From Candidatus Binatia bacterium (GTDB taxonomy: Bacteria > Desulfobacterota > Binatia > UBA9968 > JAJDTQ01), in the NCBI GenBank assembly GCA_951813575.1, contig OX638375.1, forward strand, positions 2,309,042 to 2,373,041: a DNA stretch of 64,000 bases, given 5' to 3'. A program made the translations under genes and the position numbers. The notes beneath the pieces are model-generated. The model saw only the letters and a list, made by a program, of their open reading frames with translations. It was not told the origin of the DNA and searched no databases. Shown piece after piece: positions 21,932 to 32,300 of this stretch. The number at the start of each line of letters is the position of its first letter. Position 1 is the first letter of the stretch.

Positions 21932-23128
21932 TCAGAGGCTCTTGATCTGGTCCAGGTAGCCGTCATAGTTGCGGGTGATCTCCGCCAGCGAATCCCCGCC
22001 GAACTTCTCCAGGAACGCCCGCGCCAGCTCGAAGGAGACGATGGCTTCGCCGATGACGGCCGCCGCCGGCGCCGAGCAGACGTCCGAGCGCTCCACCGAG
22101 GCGTCCTCGGGCTGCTTGGTGTCGAGATTCACCGACTGGAGCGGGCTCATGAGGGTGGAGATGGGCTTCATCGCCACCCGGACGACCAACGGAGCGCCGG
22201 TGGTCATGCCGCCTTCCACCCCGCCCGAGTTGTTGCTGCCGCGATAGAAATCGGTGGGCTGCATGCGCGGCCGGGTGTCGGAGACCATGTGCTGCGGGTC
22301 GAAGAAGATCTCGTCGTGCACCTCGGACCCGCGCCGCATGGCGATGTCGAAGCCGCGCCCGAACTCCACCCCCTTCATGGCCTGGATGCTCATGAGGCTC
22401 TGGGCCAGCCGGCCGTCGAGCTTCCGGTCCCAATGGACGTGGCTTCCCAGGCCCGGCGGCACCCCGGTGGCCACCACCTCGAAGACGCCTCCCAGAGTAT
22501 TGCCTTCCTTCTTGCATGCGTCGATGAGCTCGATGGCCTTCTTCTCGGCCTCGGGATCCGCCATGCGCACCGGGGAGTCCTCGGCCAGCTCGAAGATCTC
22601 GTCGTAGCTCTTCCCCTCCACGTCGGCCTCGATGCCGCCGAGGGAGCGCAGGTAGCCCCGCACCTGGACCGAGAACGGTTCGACGAGCTGCTTGCAGAAG
22701 GAGCCCACCGCCACCCGCGACACGGTCTCGCGGGCGCTGGCGCGCTCGAGGATGTTGCGGATATCCGAGTGGCCGTACTTCAGGACGCCGGTGAGGTCCG
22801 CGTGGCCCGGACGCGGCTTCTTGACCGGGATCGCCTGGCCCTCGTCCTCCGCGTACGGGGACATCTTCTTGGTCCAGTTCTTCCAGTCGCGGTTGTCGAT
22901 GCCGAAGGTGACCGGCGAGCCCAGGGTCTTGCCCCACCGGAGGCCGGACCGTACCTGCACCTGGTCTCTCTCGATGAGCATCCGGCCGCCTCGGCCATAG
23001 CCCTGCTGCCGCCGCCAGAGATCGTGGTTGACCTTCTCGATGTCGATATCGAATCCCGCCGGCACCCCCTCGATGATGGTGGTGAGGCACGGACCGTGGG
23101 ATTCACCTGCCGTGAAATAGCGCAACAT
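21932..23128 (-). CDS. aroC: Chorismate synthase
   Basis: 398 aa; FMN-dependent last step of the shikimate pathway. Signatures: GESHGPCL at the N-terminus, RPGHADLTG, SARETVSRVAVG and MRRGSEVHDEI, plus SNNSGGVEGGMTTG. I start at the ATG 23126-23128 (MLRYFTAGESHGP), as in most family members; MWNMLRYF at 23137 is possible, and the longer open frame upstream has no homology. First gene of the aro run. Confidence 0.95.
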   Translation of the reverse strand: MLRYFTAGESHGPCLTTIIEGVPAGFDIDIEKVNHDLWRRQQGYGRGGRMLIERDQVQVRSGLRWGKTLGSPVTFGIDNRDWKNWTKKMSPYAEDEGQAIPVKKPRPGHADLTGVLKYGHSDIRNILERASARETVSRVAVGSFCKQLVEPFSVQVRGYLRSLGGIEADVEGKSYDEIFELAEDSPVRMADPEAEKKAIELIDACKKEGNTLGGVFEVVATGVPPGLGSHVHWDRKLDGRLAQSLMSIQAMKGVEFGRGFDIAMRRGSEVHDEIFFDPQHMVSDTRPRMQPTDFYRGSNNSGGVEGGMTTGAPLVVRVAMKPISTLMSPLQSVNLDTKQPEDASVERSDVCSAPAAAVIGEAIVSFELARAFLEKFGGDSLAEITRNYDGYLDQIKSL

Positions 23129-23232
23129 GTTCCACATCTTAGCCCAAATGCGCCCCCCCGGCCAGCGCGCACGGCAGGTTGGGAATTCCCGCGGGCCTGT
23201 CTCCATGTGGGAAGGTGACATCCCTACCGCTC

Positions 23233-23299
23233 CTGGATTCCCGCTTTCGCGGGAATGACGGAGGGGGCGCGGGAATGACGGAGGGCGGGGGAATGACGG
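23233..23299. repeat. REP-like hairpin with duplicated right arm
   Basis: The palindrome CTGGATTCCCGCTTTCGCGG then GAATGACGG (23233-23261) is followed by two further copies of its right arm, GGGAATGACG at 23271-23280 and 23289-23298 (spacings 20 and 18 bp). It lies in the 243-bp spacer between atpC and aroC; nothing else is recognisable there. Confidence 0.75.
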
Positions 23300-23371
23300 T
23301 TCCCGGTGCCGGCACCGGTTTCGTACCGATGAAGGTGACGGGCGAGTTTCGTTGGCGGAGCAGCCGGCCGG

Positions 23372-23782
23372 TCAGCGCTGACTGGCGGTATCGAGTCTGA
23401 GCAGGGCGCGTTTCAGGGCGGCCTCGGCCGCCACCAGCGCCTCGTCGTCCGCGTTGTCGCGGTCTTCGAGGGTGCGCTCGGCTCTTGCCCGGGCGTTCTC
23501 GGCCCGGGCGGTGTCGATCTCTGCGGGGAACTCGGCGGCGTTGGCCAGCACGGTGACCACATTGTCCAGCACCTCGGCGTAGCCGCCGGTCAGCGTGATG
23601 ACGGAGTTGGCGCCGGACTTCTTGTAGCCGAGCTGGCCGATGTCCAGGGTGGTCATGAGCGCGGCGTGGTCGGGCAGGATGCCGAGCTGGCCCAGGGGAC
23701 CGGGCGCGGTCAGCTCGTCCACCTGCTCTTCGACCACCAGACGGACCGGAGTGACGACTCTCAGTGAAATGTCGCCGGCCAT
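23372..23782 (-). CDS. atpC: ATP synthase epsilon chain
   Basis: 136 aa. N-terminal beta sandwich with the conserved PGPLGQLGILPDHAALMTTL, then a C-terminal helical hairpin rich in Ala, Arg and Glu. Central-stalk subunit that can inhibit ATP hydrolysis. Last gene of the atp operon, 3 nt after atpD. Confidence 0.95.
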   Translation of the reverse strand: MAGDISLRVVTPVRLVVEEQVDELTAPGPLGQLGILPDHAALMTTLDIGQLGYKKSGANSVITLTGGYAEVLDNVVTVLANAAEFPAEIDTARAENARARAERTLEDRDNADDEALVAAEAALKRALLRLDTASQR

Positions 23783-23785
23783 GAC

Positions 23786-25252
<1,467 letters not shown>

Positions 25253-25256
25253 TCAA

Positions 25257-26114
25257 TCAAACTAGCGCCTCCGCCGTGGAGATCACCTCCAGCAGCTCCT
25301 TGGTAATGGCCGCCTGCCGCGCCCGGTTCATCTGAAGCGTGAGGTCGCTGATCAGGTCCGAGGCATTGTTGGTGGCGGATTCCATGGCCGTCATTCGTGC
25401 TCCGTGCTCGCCGGCGGTGGCCTCGAGCAACGCCTGGTAGACCTGCACCTCCACGTTCTTGGGCAACAGGTTGGAAAGCAGGTCGCCAATGCTGGGCTCG
25501 ACCAGGTACTCGGTCAGTTGCTGCTCCTCGTCCATTTCCGAGGGCGCCACGGGAATGATCCGGGCGGCCGTGGGCACCTGGGACAGGGCCGAGCGGAACC
25601 GGCTGTAGACGATGTACGCGGCGTCGGACTTGCCGTTCAGGAAACGCCCGATGAGCCGGCCGGCGGCCACGGAGGCGAGCTCGTCCGGCGTCGCATGCCA
25701 GGTCACCGTACCGTCGTCCAGGGCGGCCACTTCCCGTCGCCGGAAGTACTCCGAGCCCTTGCGTCCGACGAAGCGGAAGGTGAGTTCCTTCTCCCGCTGA
25801 TCGGCGCGAAAGTTCTCGGCCAGACGGATCACGTTGCTGTTGTAGGCGCCGCACAGGCCGCGGTCGGTGGTGACCAGAAGCACGTCGATGCGCTTCTCCT
25901 CCCGCTCGATCAGCAGGGGGTGGCTGTCCTCGGACACCCGCGCGGAAAGGTTCGACAAGAGCTCGCGCATCTTCTCCGCGTACGGCCGCGCTTCCACCGC
26001 GGCGTCGTGGGCCCGGCGCAGCTTGGCCGCCGCCACCGCCTTCATCGCCTTGGTGATCTGCTGCGTGTTGCGGACCGAGGAGATCCGCTTCTTTATGTCC
26101 TTGATGGTGGCCAC
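25257..26114 (-). CDS. atpG: ATP synthase gamma chain
   Basis: 285 aa; the rotor shaft. The N-terminal MATIKDIKKRISSVRNTQQITKAM-type helix and the C-terminal SATNNASDLISDLTLQMNRA helix form the coiled coil; both are conserved. The start is GTG (26112-26114) immediately abutting the atpA stop codon, so translation is probably coupled. Confidence 0.96.
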   Translation of the reverse strand: MATIKDIKKRISSVRNTQQITKAMKAVAAAKLRRAHDAAVEARPYAEKMRELLSNLSARVSEDSHPLLIEREEKRIDVLLVTTDRGLCGAYNSNVIRLAENFRADQREKELTFRFVGRKGSEYFRRREVAALDDGTVTWHATPDELASVAAGRLIGRFLNGKSDAAYIVYSRFRSALSQVPTAARIIPVAPSEMDEEQQLTEYLVEPSIGDLLSNLLPKNVEVQVYQALLEATAGEHGARMTAMESATNNASDLISDLTLQMNRARQAAITKELLEVISTAEALV

Positions 26115-27623
<1,509 letters not shown>

Positions 27624-27660
27624 GACTTGCTCCTGAACTGGTGTACTGTGTCCGCGATAC

Positions 27661-27681
27661 GGGCGGGTTTGAAAGCCGCCC
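27661..27681. repeat. Short GC hairpin in the atpH-atpA spacer
   Basis: GGGCGG-GTTTGAAAG-CCGCCC forms a 6-bp GC stem with a 9-nt loop. It has the look of a dispersed intergenic hairpin and lies 60 bp from the larger 165-bp element, both within the atp operon. There is no T-run, so it is not an obvious terminator. Confidence 0.5.
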
Positions 27682-27741
27682 CTACATGTGTGCTCTCTCC
27701 GTCACGCGCGCGGGCTCGAACCCCGCCCTTGCGGGTCCGCG

Positions 27742-27906
27742 CTAGTGTGGTGTCTCACAAATACGCTTATGAAGATGCGAGGGCATTTTGGTCGTCGGCA
27801 AGGCGCGATGACGAGCAGTGGCGGGTACCACGCGAGGAAGAGCAACGCAGCCGACGGCCAAAAGGACCCGCAGATTCATAAGCGTATTTGTGAGACACCG
27901 CACTAG
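27742..27906. repeat. 165-bp palindromic element, copy 2 (MITE-like), between atpH and atpA
   Basis: 32-bp terminal inverted repeats (27742-27773 and 27875-27906; one mismatch) beginning CTAGTG(T/C)GGTGTCTCAC. Same total length as copy 1. The 62-bp core (27794-27855) is the reverse complement of the copy 1 core with one difference, yet the terminal arms of the two copies agree only in about their outer 13 bases. The CTAG at the right end contains the TAG stop of atpH. Confidence 0.9.
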
Positions 27907-28439
27907 TAGGTCCGTTCGATGTTCTTCCTGAGACTCGATAGCTGCGTCCGCACGCTCCCGTCGTAGACCTTGCCGCCGACCTCTACGATGATGCCGCCGA
28001 TGATGCCGGCGTCCACTTCTTCCGTGAGAAGGGCGGTCTTGCCGGTCATTTCCCCGACCACCGCCGCCAGGCTGATTCGCTGATCTTCGCCGAGGGTCTG
28101 CGGCACGACGACCGTGGCGTTCACCCGGCCCGCCGAATCGTCCAGCAAGCTGTGGTAGCGGCGCGCGATGGAGGGCAGCCCGTCCAGGCGGTCCCGTGTC
28201 ACCAGCAGGGAAAGGAAGTTGGTGGTCAGGTCCGAGAGGCCCAGGCGTCCCGACAGCTCCACCACGATCTCCTTGCGGCGGTCCTGGTCGAAAGCAGGGT
28301 TGCCCAACACCTTCCTGAGGTCAGGGTCCTCGTACACCTCCAGAAAGCCGTCGAGCTCGGTCCCCACGGCCTCCTCGCGGCCGGCGGCGAGCTCGAAAAC
28401 GGCCCTTGCGTAACGGCGGCTCAGCTTTCCTTCGATCAT
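27903..28439 (-). CDS. atpH: ATP synthase subunit delta
   Basis: 178 aa; peripheral-stalk subunit on top of F1. N-terminal helical domain (SRRYARAVFELA) and the C-terminal signature IIGGIIVEVGGKVYDGSVRTQLSSLR. Its TAG stop lies within the CTAG terminus of the adjacent 165-bp repeat, so the insertion has occurred exactly at the end of the gene. Confidence 0.95.
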   Translation of the reverse strand: MIEGKLSRRYARAVFELAAGREEAVGTELDGFLEVYEDPDLRKVLGNPAFDQDRRKEIVVELSGRLGLSDLTTNFLSLLVTRDRLDGLPSIARRYHSLLDDSAGRVNATVVVPQTLGEDQRISLAAVVGEMTGKTALLTEEVDAGIIGGIIVEVGGKVYDGSVRTQLSSLRKNIERTY

Positions 28440-28508
28440 CGGTTATGAACCCGGTTTCCCTGGCCTGATCGGCAAGGCTTCGCGTTCCCAACAGGGACCC
28501 GCGTCACC

Positions 28509-29051
28509 TCAGAGTTCCTGTATCTGCTCCGAGAAGCTCTGGACCATGCGCTCCTGGTCGGCGGCCGCCATGTGCTGCCGGATCACCCGTTCCGCGGCGG
28601 CCTCCGCCAGCAGCGCCATCTCGCCGCGAATCTGCTGGCGCGCCATCTTGACTTCCTGCTCGGCCAGGAAGTCGGCGTCGGCCTTGAGCTTCGCGGCCGA
28701 CTCTTCCGCGTCGGCCACGATCCGTTCCCGTTCACGCTCGCCCTCGGCCCTCAGGCCTGTCCGTATCCGTTCGCACTCATCGTCGATAACTTCCAGCAAT
28801 TCCCTATACTTACGGACATAACCCTCGGCCTCGCCCTTGGCCTGCTGTGCCGTGGCCACGGATTCGACGAGTCCCTGACGACGCTGCTCGAGGTGCTGCC
28901 TTATCAGCGGAAGGCCGTAGCGTTTGACCAGGAAGGCGAAGATCAGGAAGTTGATCAGGGGGAAGACCAACTCCGTGATGGAGGGGACGTGAGCCTCGCC
29001 GCCGGTCGCGGCCCATGCCACGGGGACCAGCATGTCGGTCAAAAGGGTCAT
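28509..29051 (-). CDS. atpF: ATP synthase subunit b
   Basis: 180 aa. One N-terminal membrane helix (ITELVFPLINFLIFAFLV), followed by a long charged coiled coil. Forms the peripheral stator stalk with b'. Overlaps b' by ATGA (29048-29051). An N-terminal stretch with AWAATGGEA could be a signal-like leader, as in several delta-type b subunits. Confidence 0.92.
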   Translation of the reverse strand: MTLLTDMLVPVAWAATGGEAHVPSITELVFPLINFLIFAFLVKRYGLPLIRQHLEQRRQGLVESVATAQQAKGEAEGYVRKYRELLEVIDDECERIRTGLRAEGERERERIVADAEESAAKLKADADFLAEQEVKMARQQIRGEMALLAEAAAERVIRQHMAAADQERMVQSFSEQIQEL

Positions 29052-29476
29052 GTCAGCTTCCGGCCCAGGACCTTCTCCGCCATCTCCTCCGCCAGCGCGT
29101 CGGCGTTGGCCGAGGCGACGCGGCGCGCCGCTTCCAGTTCCTTCTGGACCTCTTCGCGAATCTCCTGGATCTTCTGGGCGGCGGCGTCACGCCCCTGGGA
29201 AAGGATGGCGTTGCGGGCCTTGAGCGCCTCCTCCCGGATCTCGCCCTTGATGGCCTCTCCCTCGACCCTCGCCTTGGCGATGGCGGCGTCGTACCGCTCC
29301 TGCAACTCTTTTCCGTCCTCGACCAAGGAGCGCGCTTCCGCGTGGGCGCCGTCGGTCCGGCGCTCCCGTTCCGCCATCAGACGCCCCACGGGCCCGAACA
29401 GCACCCGCCGGAGAATGCTCCAGAGGATCAGGAACAGGACAATTTGGACCACCAGGGAATAGTCTATGCTGATCAT
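29048..29476 (-). CDS. atpX: ATP synthase subunit b' (second b-type subunit)
   Basis: 142 aa. N-terminal membrane helix (YSLVVQIVLFLILWSILRRVL), then a long helical coiled coil rich in Glu, Ala, Arg and Lys. Shorter than its neighbour b. The pair b' and b predicts a heterodimeric stator as in deltaproteobacteria and phototrophs. First gene of the operon; genes for the membrane subunits a and c are not here. Confidence 0.88.
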   Translation of the reverse strand: MISIDYSLVVQIVLFLILWSILRRVLFGPVGRLMAERERRTDGAHAEARSLVEDGKELQERYDAAIAKARVEGEAIKGEIREEALKARNAILSQGRDAAAQKIQEIREEVQKELEAARRVASANADALAEEMAEKVLGRKLT

Positions 29477-29764
29477 GCTTCGCGTTCGGTGTTGATGACG
29501 CCGGACTCGGACGGCGAGTCCCGGTCATGGAAGATTCGGAGATGGCGTGAACCGAGATGTCGTCTGCTGGCTTCTATAAAACGTTTCCTTCCCGTGTTGG
29601 CCGTTTACGCCTCGCCGTGATCACGCTTCGACGTCCCGGCAAAGGAAAACCCTTGAAAATCTGCCCGGTTACACGGAATCGCGGCGCTAGTCCGCCGCGC
29701 CTGATGGGGCTGTGCTTGCAGTCTGAGGAAAGGCAACCTCTTTCAACTGCCGACCACGGACAGG
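29477..29764 (-). other. Long untranslated leader of the atp operon (no gene seen)
   Basis: About 280 nt lie between the predicted promoter and the first atp start codon, inside a gene-free spacer of 363 bp (29477-29839). I see no convincing reading frame on either strand and no riboswitch I recognise. A second, weaker TATAGA occurs at about 29574-29579, so a shorter transcript is possible. Confidence 0.4.
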
Positions 29765-29793
29765 TCTATAGCATTGACGCCTGTGGTTGTCAA
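29765..29793 (-). promoter_or_regulatory. Consensus promoter of the atp operon
   Basis: Minus strand TTGACA (29788-29793), 17-nt spacer, TATAGA (29765-29770). Transcription would start near 29758 and read into atpX-F-H-A-G-D-C. Confidence 0.7.
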
Positions 29794-29839
29794 AGAGAGC
29801 GGCGATGACCCAGGCTGCCCGGAGCCGGGGGCGCCGCGG

Positions 29840-30703
29840 CTACCCGGTCCCCATCATCATGCTCGTGATCCGGTCCAGGTCGTCGTGCGAATAGTACTCG
29901 ATTTCCAGCTTCCCCTTGTCGCCGCGGACCCGCTGCATGAGGCGGACCCGGGTGCCCAGACGGCGCTGCAGTGTTTCGATAAGGTGGGACAGGTCAGGGT
30001 CCGGACGGCTTTCGTTCCTGGTCCGCCTGGGGGTGTTCAGCCGTTTGACCAGCGCCTCGGTGTCGCGGGTGGACAGCTCTCTGGCCATCACCTCGCGCGC
30101 GGCGGCCGCCATCATCGACCGGTCCTTGAGGCCGAGCAGCGCCCGGGCCTGCCCGGCAGCCAGCTCGCCATGTGAGACATGCTCCTTGATCTGGTCGGGC
30201 AGGGACAGGAGCCTCAACGAGTTGGCCACCGCGGACCGGCTCCTGCCGACCCTTTCCGCCACCTGTTCCTGGGTCAGGTTGAACTGCTCCTGCAACTCGG
30301 CGAAAGCCGCCGCTTCCTCGACGGGGTTCAGGTCCTCACGCTGGAGGTTCTCGATCAGGGCCAGCAGCAGCGAGTTCGGGTCGGCGGTTTCGTGAATGAT
30401 AATGGGTACTTCCGAAAGTCCCAGCCTTTGCGCGGCGCGCAGGCGGCGCTCGCCGGCGATGAGTTCGTAACCGCCGGCCGTGGTCCGTACCACCAGCGGC
30501 TGCAGCATGCCGCTCGCTTCGATGGAGCTCGCCAACTCGTCTATCTTCGCGTCGTCGAAGACCCGCCGCGGCTGGTTCGGATTCGGGACGATCAACGATG
30601 GGGCGACCGCGGTCGGGGAAGCCTCCGGGCCGGGATCCTGGACGACCGGCTCCTTGCCCGGCAGGAGGGCATCGAGACCGCGTCCCAGTCTATTCTTCTG
30701 CAT
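29840..30703 (-). CDS. parB: Chromosome partitioning protein ParB (CTP-dependent clamp)
   Basis: 287 aa. N-terminal [12 protein letters not shown] (ParA-interaction segment), the CTP-binding GERRLRAAQ motif, [16 protein letters not shown], a central helix-turn-helix ([23 protein letters not shown]) that binds parS, and a C-terminal dimerisation domain. Overlaps parA by 14 nt. Two perfect parS sites lie 0.85 and 3.5 kb away. Confidence 0.97.
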   Translation of the reverse strand: MQKNRLGRGLDALLPGKEPVVQDPGPEASPTAVAPSLIVPNPNQPRRVFDDAKIDELASSIEASGMLQPLVVRTTAGGYELIAGERRLRAAQRLGLSEVPIIIHETADPNSLLLALIENLQREDLNPVEEAAAFAELQEQFNLTQEQVAERVGRSRSAVANSLRLLSLPDQIKEHVSHGELAAGQARALLGLKDRSMMAAAAREVMARELSTRDTEALVKRLNTPRRTRNESRPDPDLSHLIETLQRRLGTRVRLMQRVRGDKGKLEIEYYSHDDLDRITSMMMGTG

Positions 30704-31472
30704 GACTCCGCTCCTTTTGGCCCATCAATTCAGCGGCCAGACTCAGGTAGCTCTGTGCGCCGGTCGAGCGGGCATCGTAGAGCAGTGCCGGCCTGCCGTG
30801 GCTGGGACTCTCGCTAAGGCGAACGTTTCGCGGGATTACCGTCCGGAAGACACTGTCGGGGAAATGGCTGCGGACGTCCTCCGCGACCTGGGCCGAGAGG
30901 TTGCTCCGGCCGTCGTACATGCAAAGTAGGACGCCCTCGAACTCGAGGTGCTGATTGTACGATGCCCGGACCCGCTTCATGGTGTCGAGGACCGCGCTCA
31001 AGCCCTCAAGGGCATAGTACTCGCACTGCAAGGGCACCAGCAGCGAATCCGCCGCCGCCAGCGCGTTCAGCGTGAGCAGGCCCAGGGAGGGTGGACAATC
31101 CAGCAGGATGTAGTCGAAACGGTACTTGACGCTTTCCAAGGCGTGTCTCAACCGTCCGATGCGGTTCTCCATGTCGATCAACTGGAGTTCCGCGCTCACC
31201 AGGTCCCGGTTAGCGGGCAACAGGAACAGTGAAGGCATTTCCGTGGCGCAGAGCGCCTCGGTGACGAAGCAATTCTCGAGCATCACGTCGTAGATGCTCT
31301 TGTTGAGAGACCGGGGATCGACCCCGAAGCCCGTGGTGCTGTTTCCCTGCGGGTCCAGGTCCACGAGCAGCGTCCTCTTCGTGGCGACAGCCAGGGATGC
31401 GCCGAGGTTCACCGCCGTGGTGGTCTTTCCGACGCCGCCCTTCTGATTGGCTATGGCGATTATCTTTCCCAA
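30690..31472 (-). CDS. parA: Chromosome partitioning ATPase ParA (Soj)
   Basis: 260 aa; Walker-type ATPase that moves ParB-bound origins. Deviant Walker [15 protein letters not shown] (residues 11-24), Walker A' VDLDPQGN, Walker [10 protein letters not shown]. The start is TTG (31470-31472), fixed by the conserved N-terminus [23 protein letters not shown] box ends only 5 nt before it, so the transcript may be leaderless. Confidence 0.97.
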   Translation of the reverse strand: MGKIIAIANQKGGVGKTTTAVNLGASLAVATKRTLLVDLDPQGNSTTGFGVDPRSLNKSIYDVMLENCFVTEALCATEMPSLFLLPANRDLVSAELQLIDMENRIGRLRHALESVKYRFDYILLDCPPSLGLLTLNALAAADSLLVPLQCEYYALEGLSAVLDTMKRVRASYNQHLEFEGVLLCMYDGRSNLSAQVAEDVRSHFPDSVFRTVIPRNVRLSESPSHGRPALLYDARSTGAQSYLSLAAELMGQKERSHAEE

Positions 31473-31477
31473 AACTC

Positions 31478-31507
31478 TTTATATTTCAACAAGTTATGAA
31501 TTGGCCA
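31478..31507 (-). promoter_or_regulatory. Probable parA promoter
   Basis: Minus strand TATAAA (31478-31483) with TGGCCA (31502-31507) 18 nt upstream. The -10 is good and the -35 weak. The -10 ends 5 nt before the TTG start of parA. Confidence 0.45.
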
Positions 31508-31551
31508 GCATTCTGATTTGTAACACGCCGGGGCTTGAAAAGGAAGCGCAA

Positions 31552-31567
31552 TGTTTCACGTGAAACA
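31552..31567. promoter_or_regulatory. parS centromere site 1
   Basis: TGTTTCACGTGAAACA, the exact 16-bp bacterial parS palindrome, in the spacer between parA and rsmG. Confidence 0.95.
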
Positions 31568-31598
31568 TCGACACGGCCTTGAATCAGGCGTGCCGACA

Positions 31599-32276
31599 TT
31601 ACTCCGACCCGCACGATCTTTGGAACGTGAGGACGGTCCGGCGCTCGCCGCCGAAGGGCAACTCGAAACGGATGCTTCTCTGCGCCGAGAGGCCACAGTC
31701 GGGCAGGTGTGATCGGATCTCATCCAGGACCGTGCTCCCCTTGGGCCCTTGCATCAGGACGGCCACGCCTCCGGAGGCAAGGAGATCTCCACTGACCCTC
31801 AGGAAGCCGGGAAGGTCCGAAAAGCCGCGGGCAATGGTCTCCGCCATTGCCGGCAGTTCATCGTCCGCCAGGCTTTCGACCCGGTTCTCGATCACGTGGA
31901 CGCCCGTCAGCTTCAGCTCACGTGTGACGTGCCTCAGGAAGTTCGCCCGCTTCCGGCGCGGCTCCACCAGATACACGGGTTTGTCCGGAAGCGCGAGCTT
32001 TATGGGAATGCCGGGAAAACCCGCGCCGCTGCCGACGTCCAACAGGTTGCCGGCAGGGCTCAGCAACCGGACGACGGAGAGGGAGTCTATGAAGTGGAGC
32101 CGTACCACGCTCTCTTCTTCGCGGATGGCCGTGAGGTTGAGCCGAGTGCTCCAGAACGAGAGCAGGGAAAGGTAGCGAGCGAACGCCCCGGTCTGAAGCG
32201 GTGACAGTTCGACATCGAAAGACCTTGAGCCCGAGATCAGAAGTCGCTCGTTGTTTGCTGGGTCTGTAACGGACAC
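31599..32276 (-). CDS. rsmG: 16S rRNA (guanine527-N7)-methyltransferase
   Basis: 225 aa; SAM-dependent methylation of G527 in 16S rRNA. The SAM-binding motif LLDVGSGAGFPGIPIKLA and FIDSL upstream of it are family signatures; GPKG follows. The GTG start (32274-32276) lies 24 nt after mnmG. Known as gidB, it has its classic neighbours mnmG and parA. Confidence 0.95.
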   Translation of the reverse strand: MSVTDPANNERLLISGSRSFDVELSPLQTGAFARYLSLLSFWSTRLNLTAIREEESVVRLHFIDSLSVVRLLSPAGNLLDVGSGAGFPGIPIKLALPDKPVYLVEPRRKRANFLRHVTRELKLTGVHVIENRVESLADDELPAMAETIARGFSDLPGFLRVSGDLLASGGVAVLMQGPKGSTVLDEIRSHLPDCGLSAQRSIRFELPFGGERRTVLTFQRSCGSE

Positions 32277-32300
32277 GAGTCCTGGGCCGGCCTCTTGCCG

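Noticed and set aside
27742..27906. Rho-independent terminator inside the atp operon
   Set aside because: The long hairpin lacks a following T-run, and ending transcription there would silence atpA, atpG, atpD and atpC, for which I see no other promoter.
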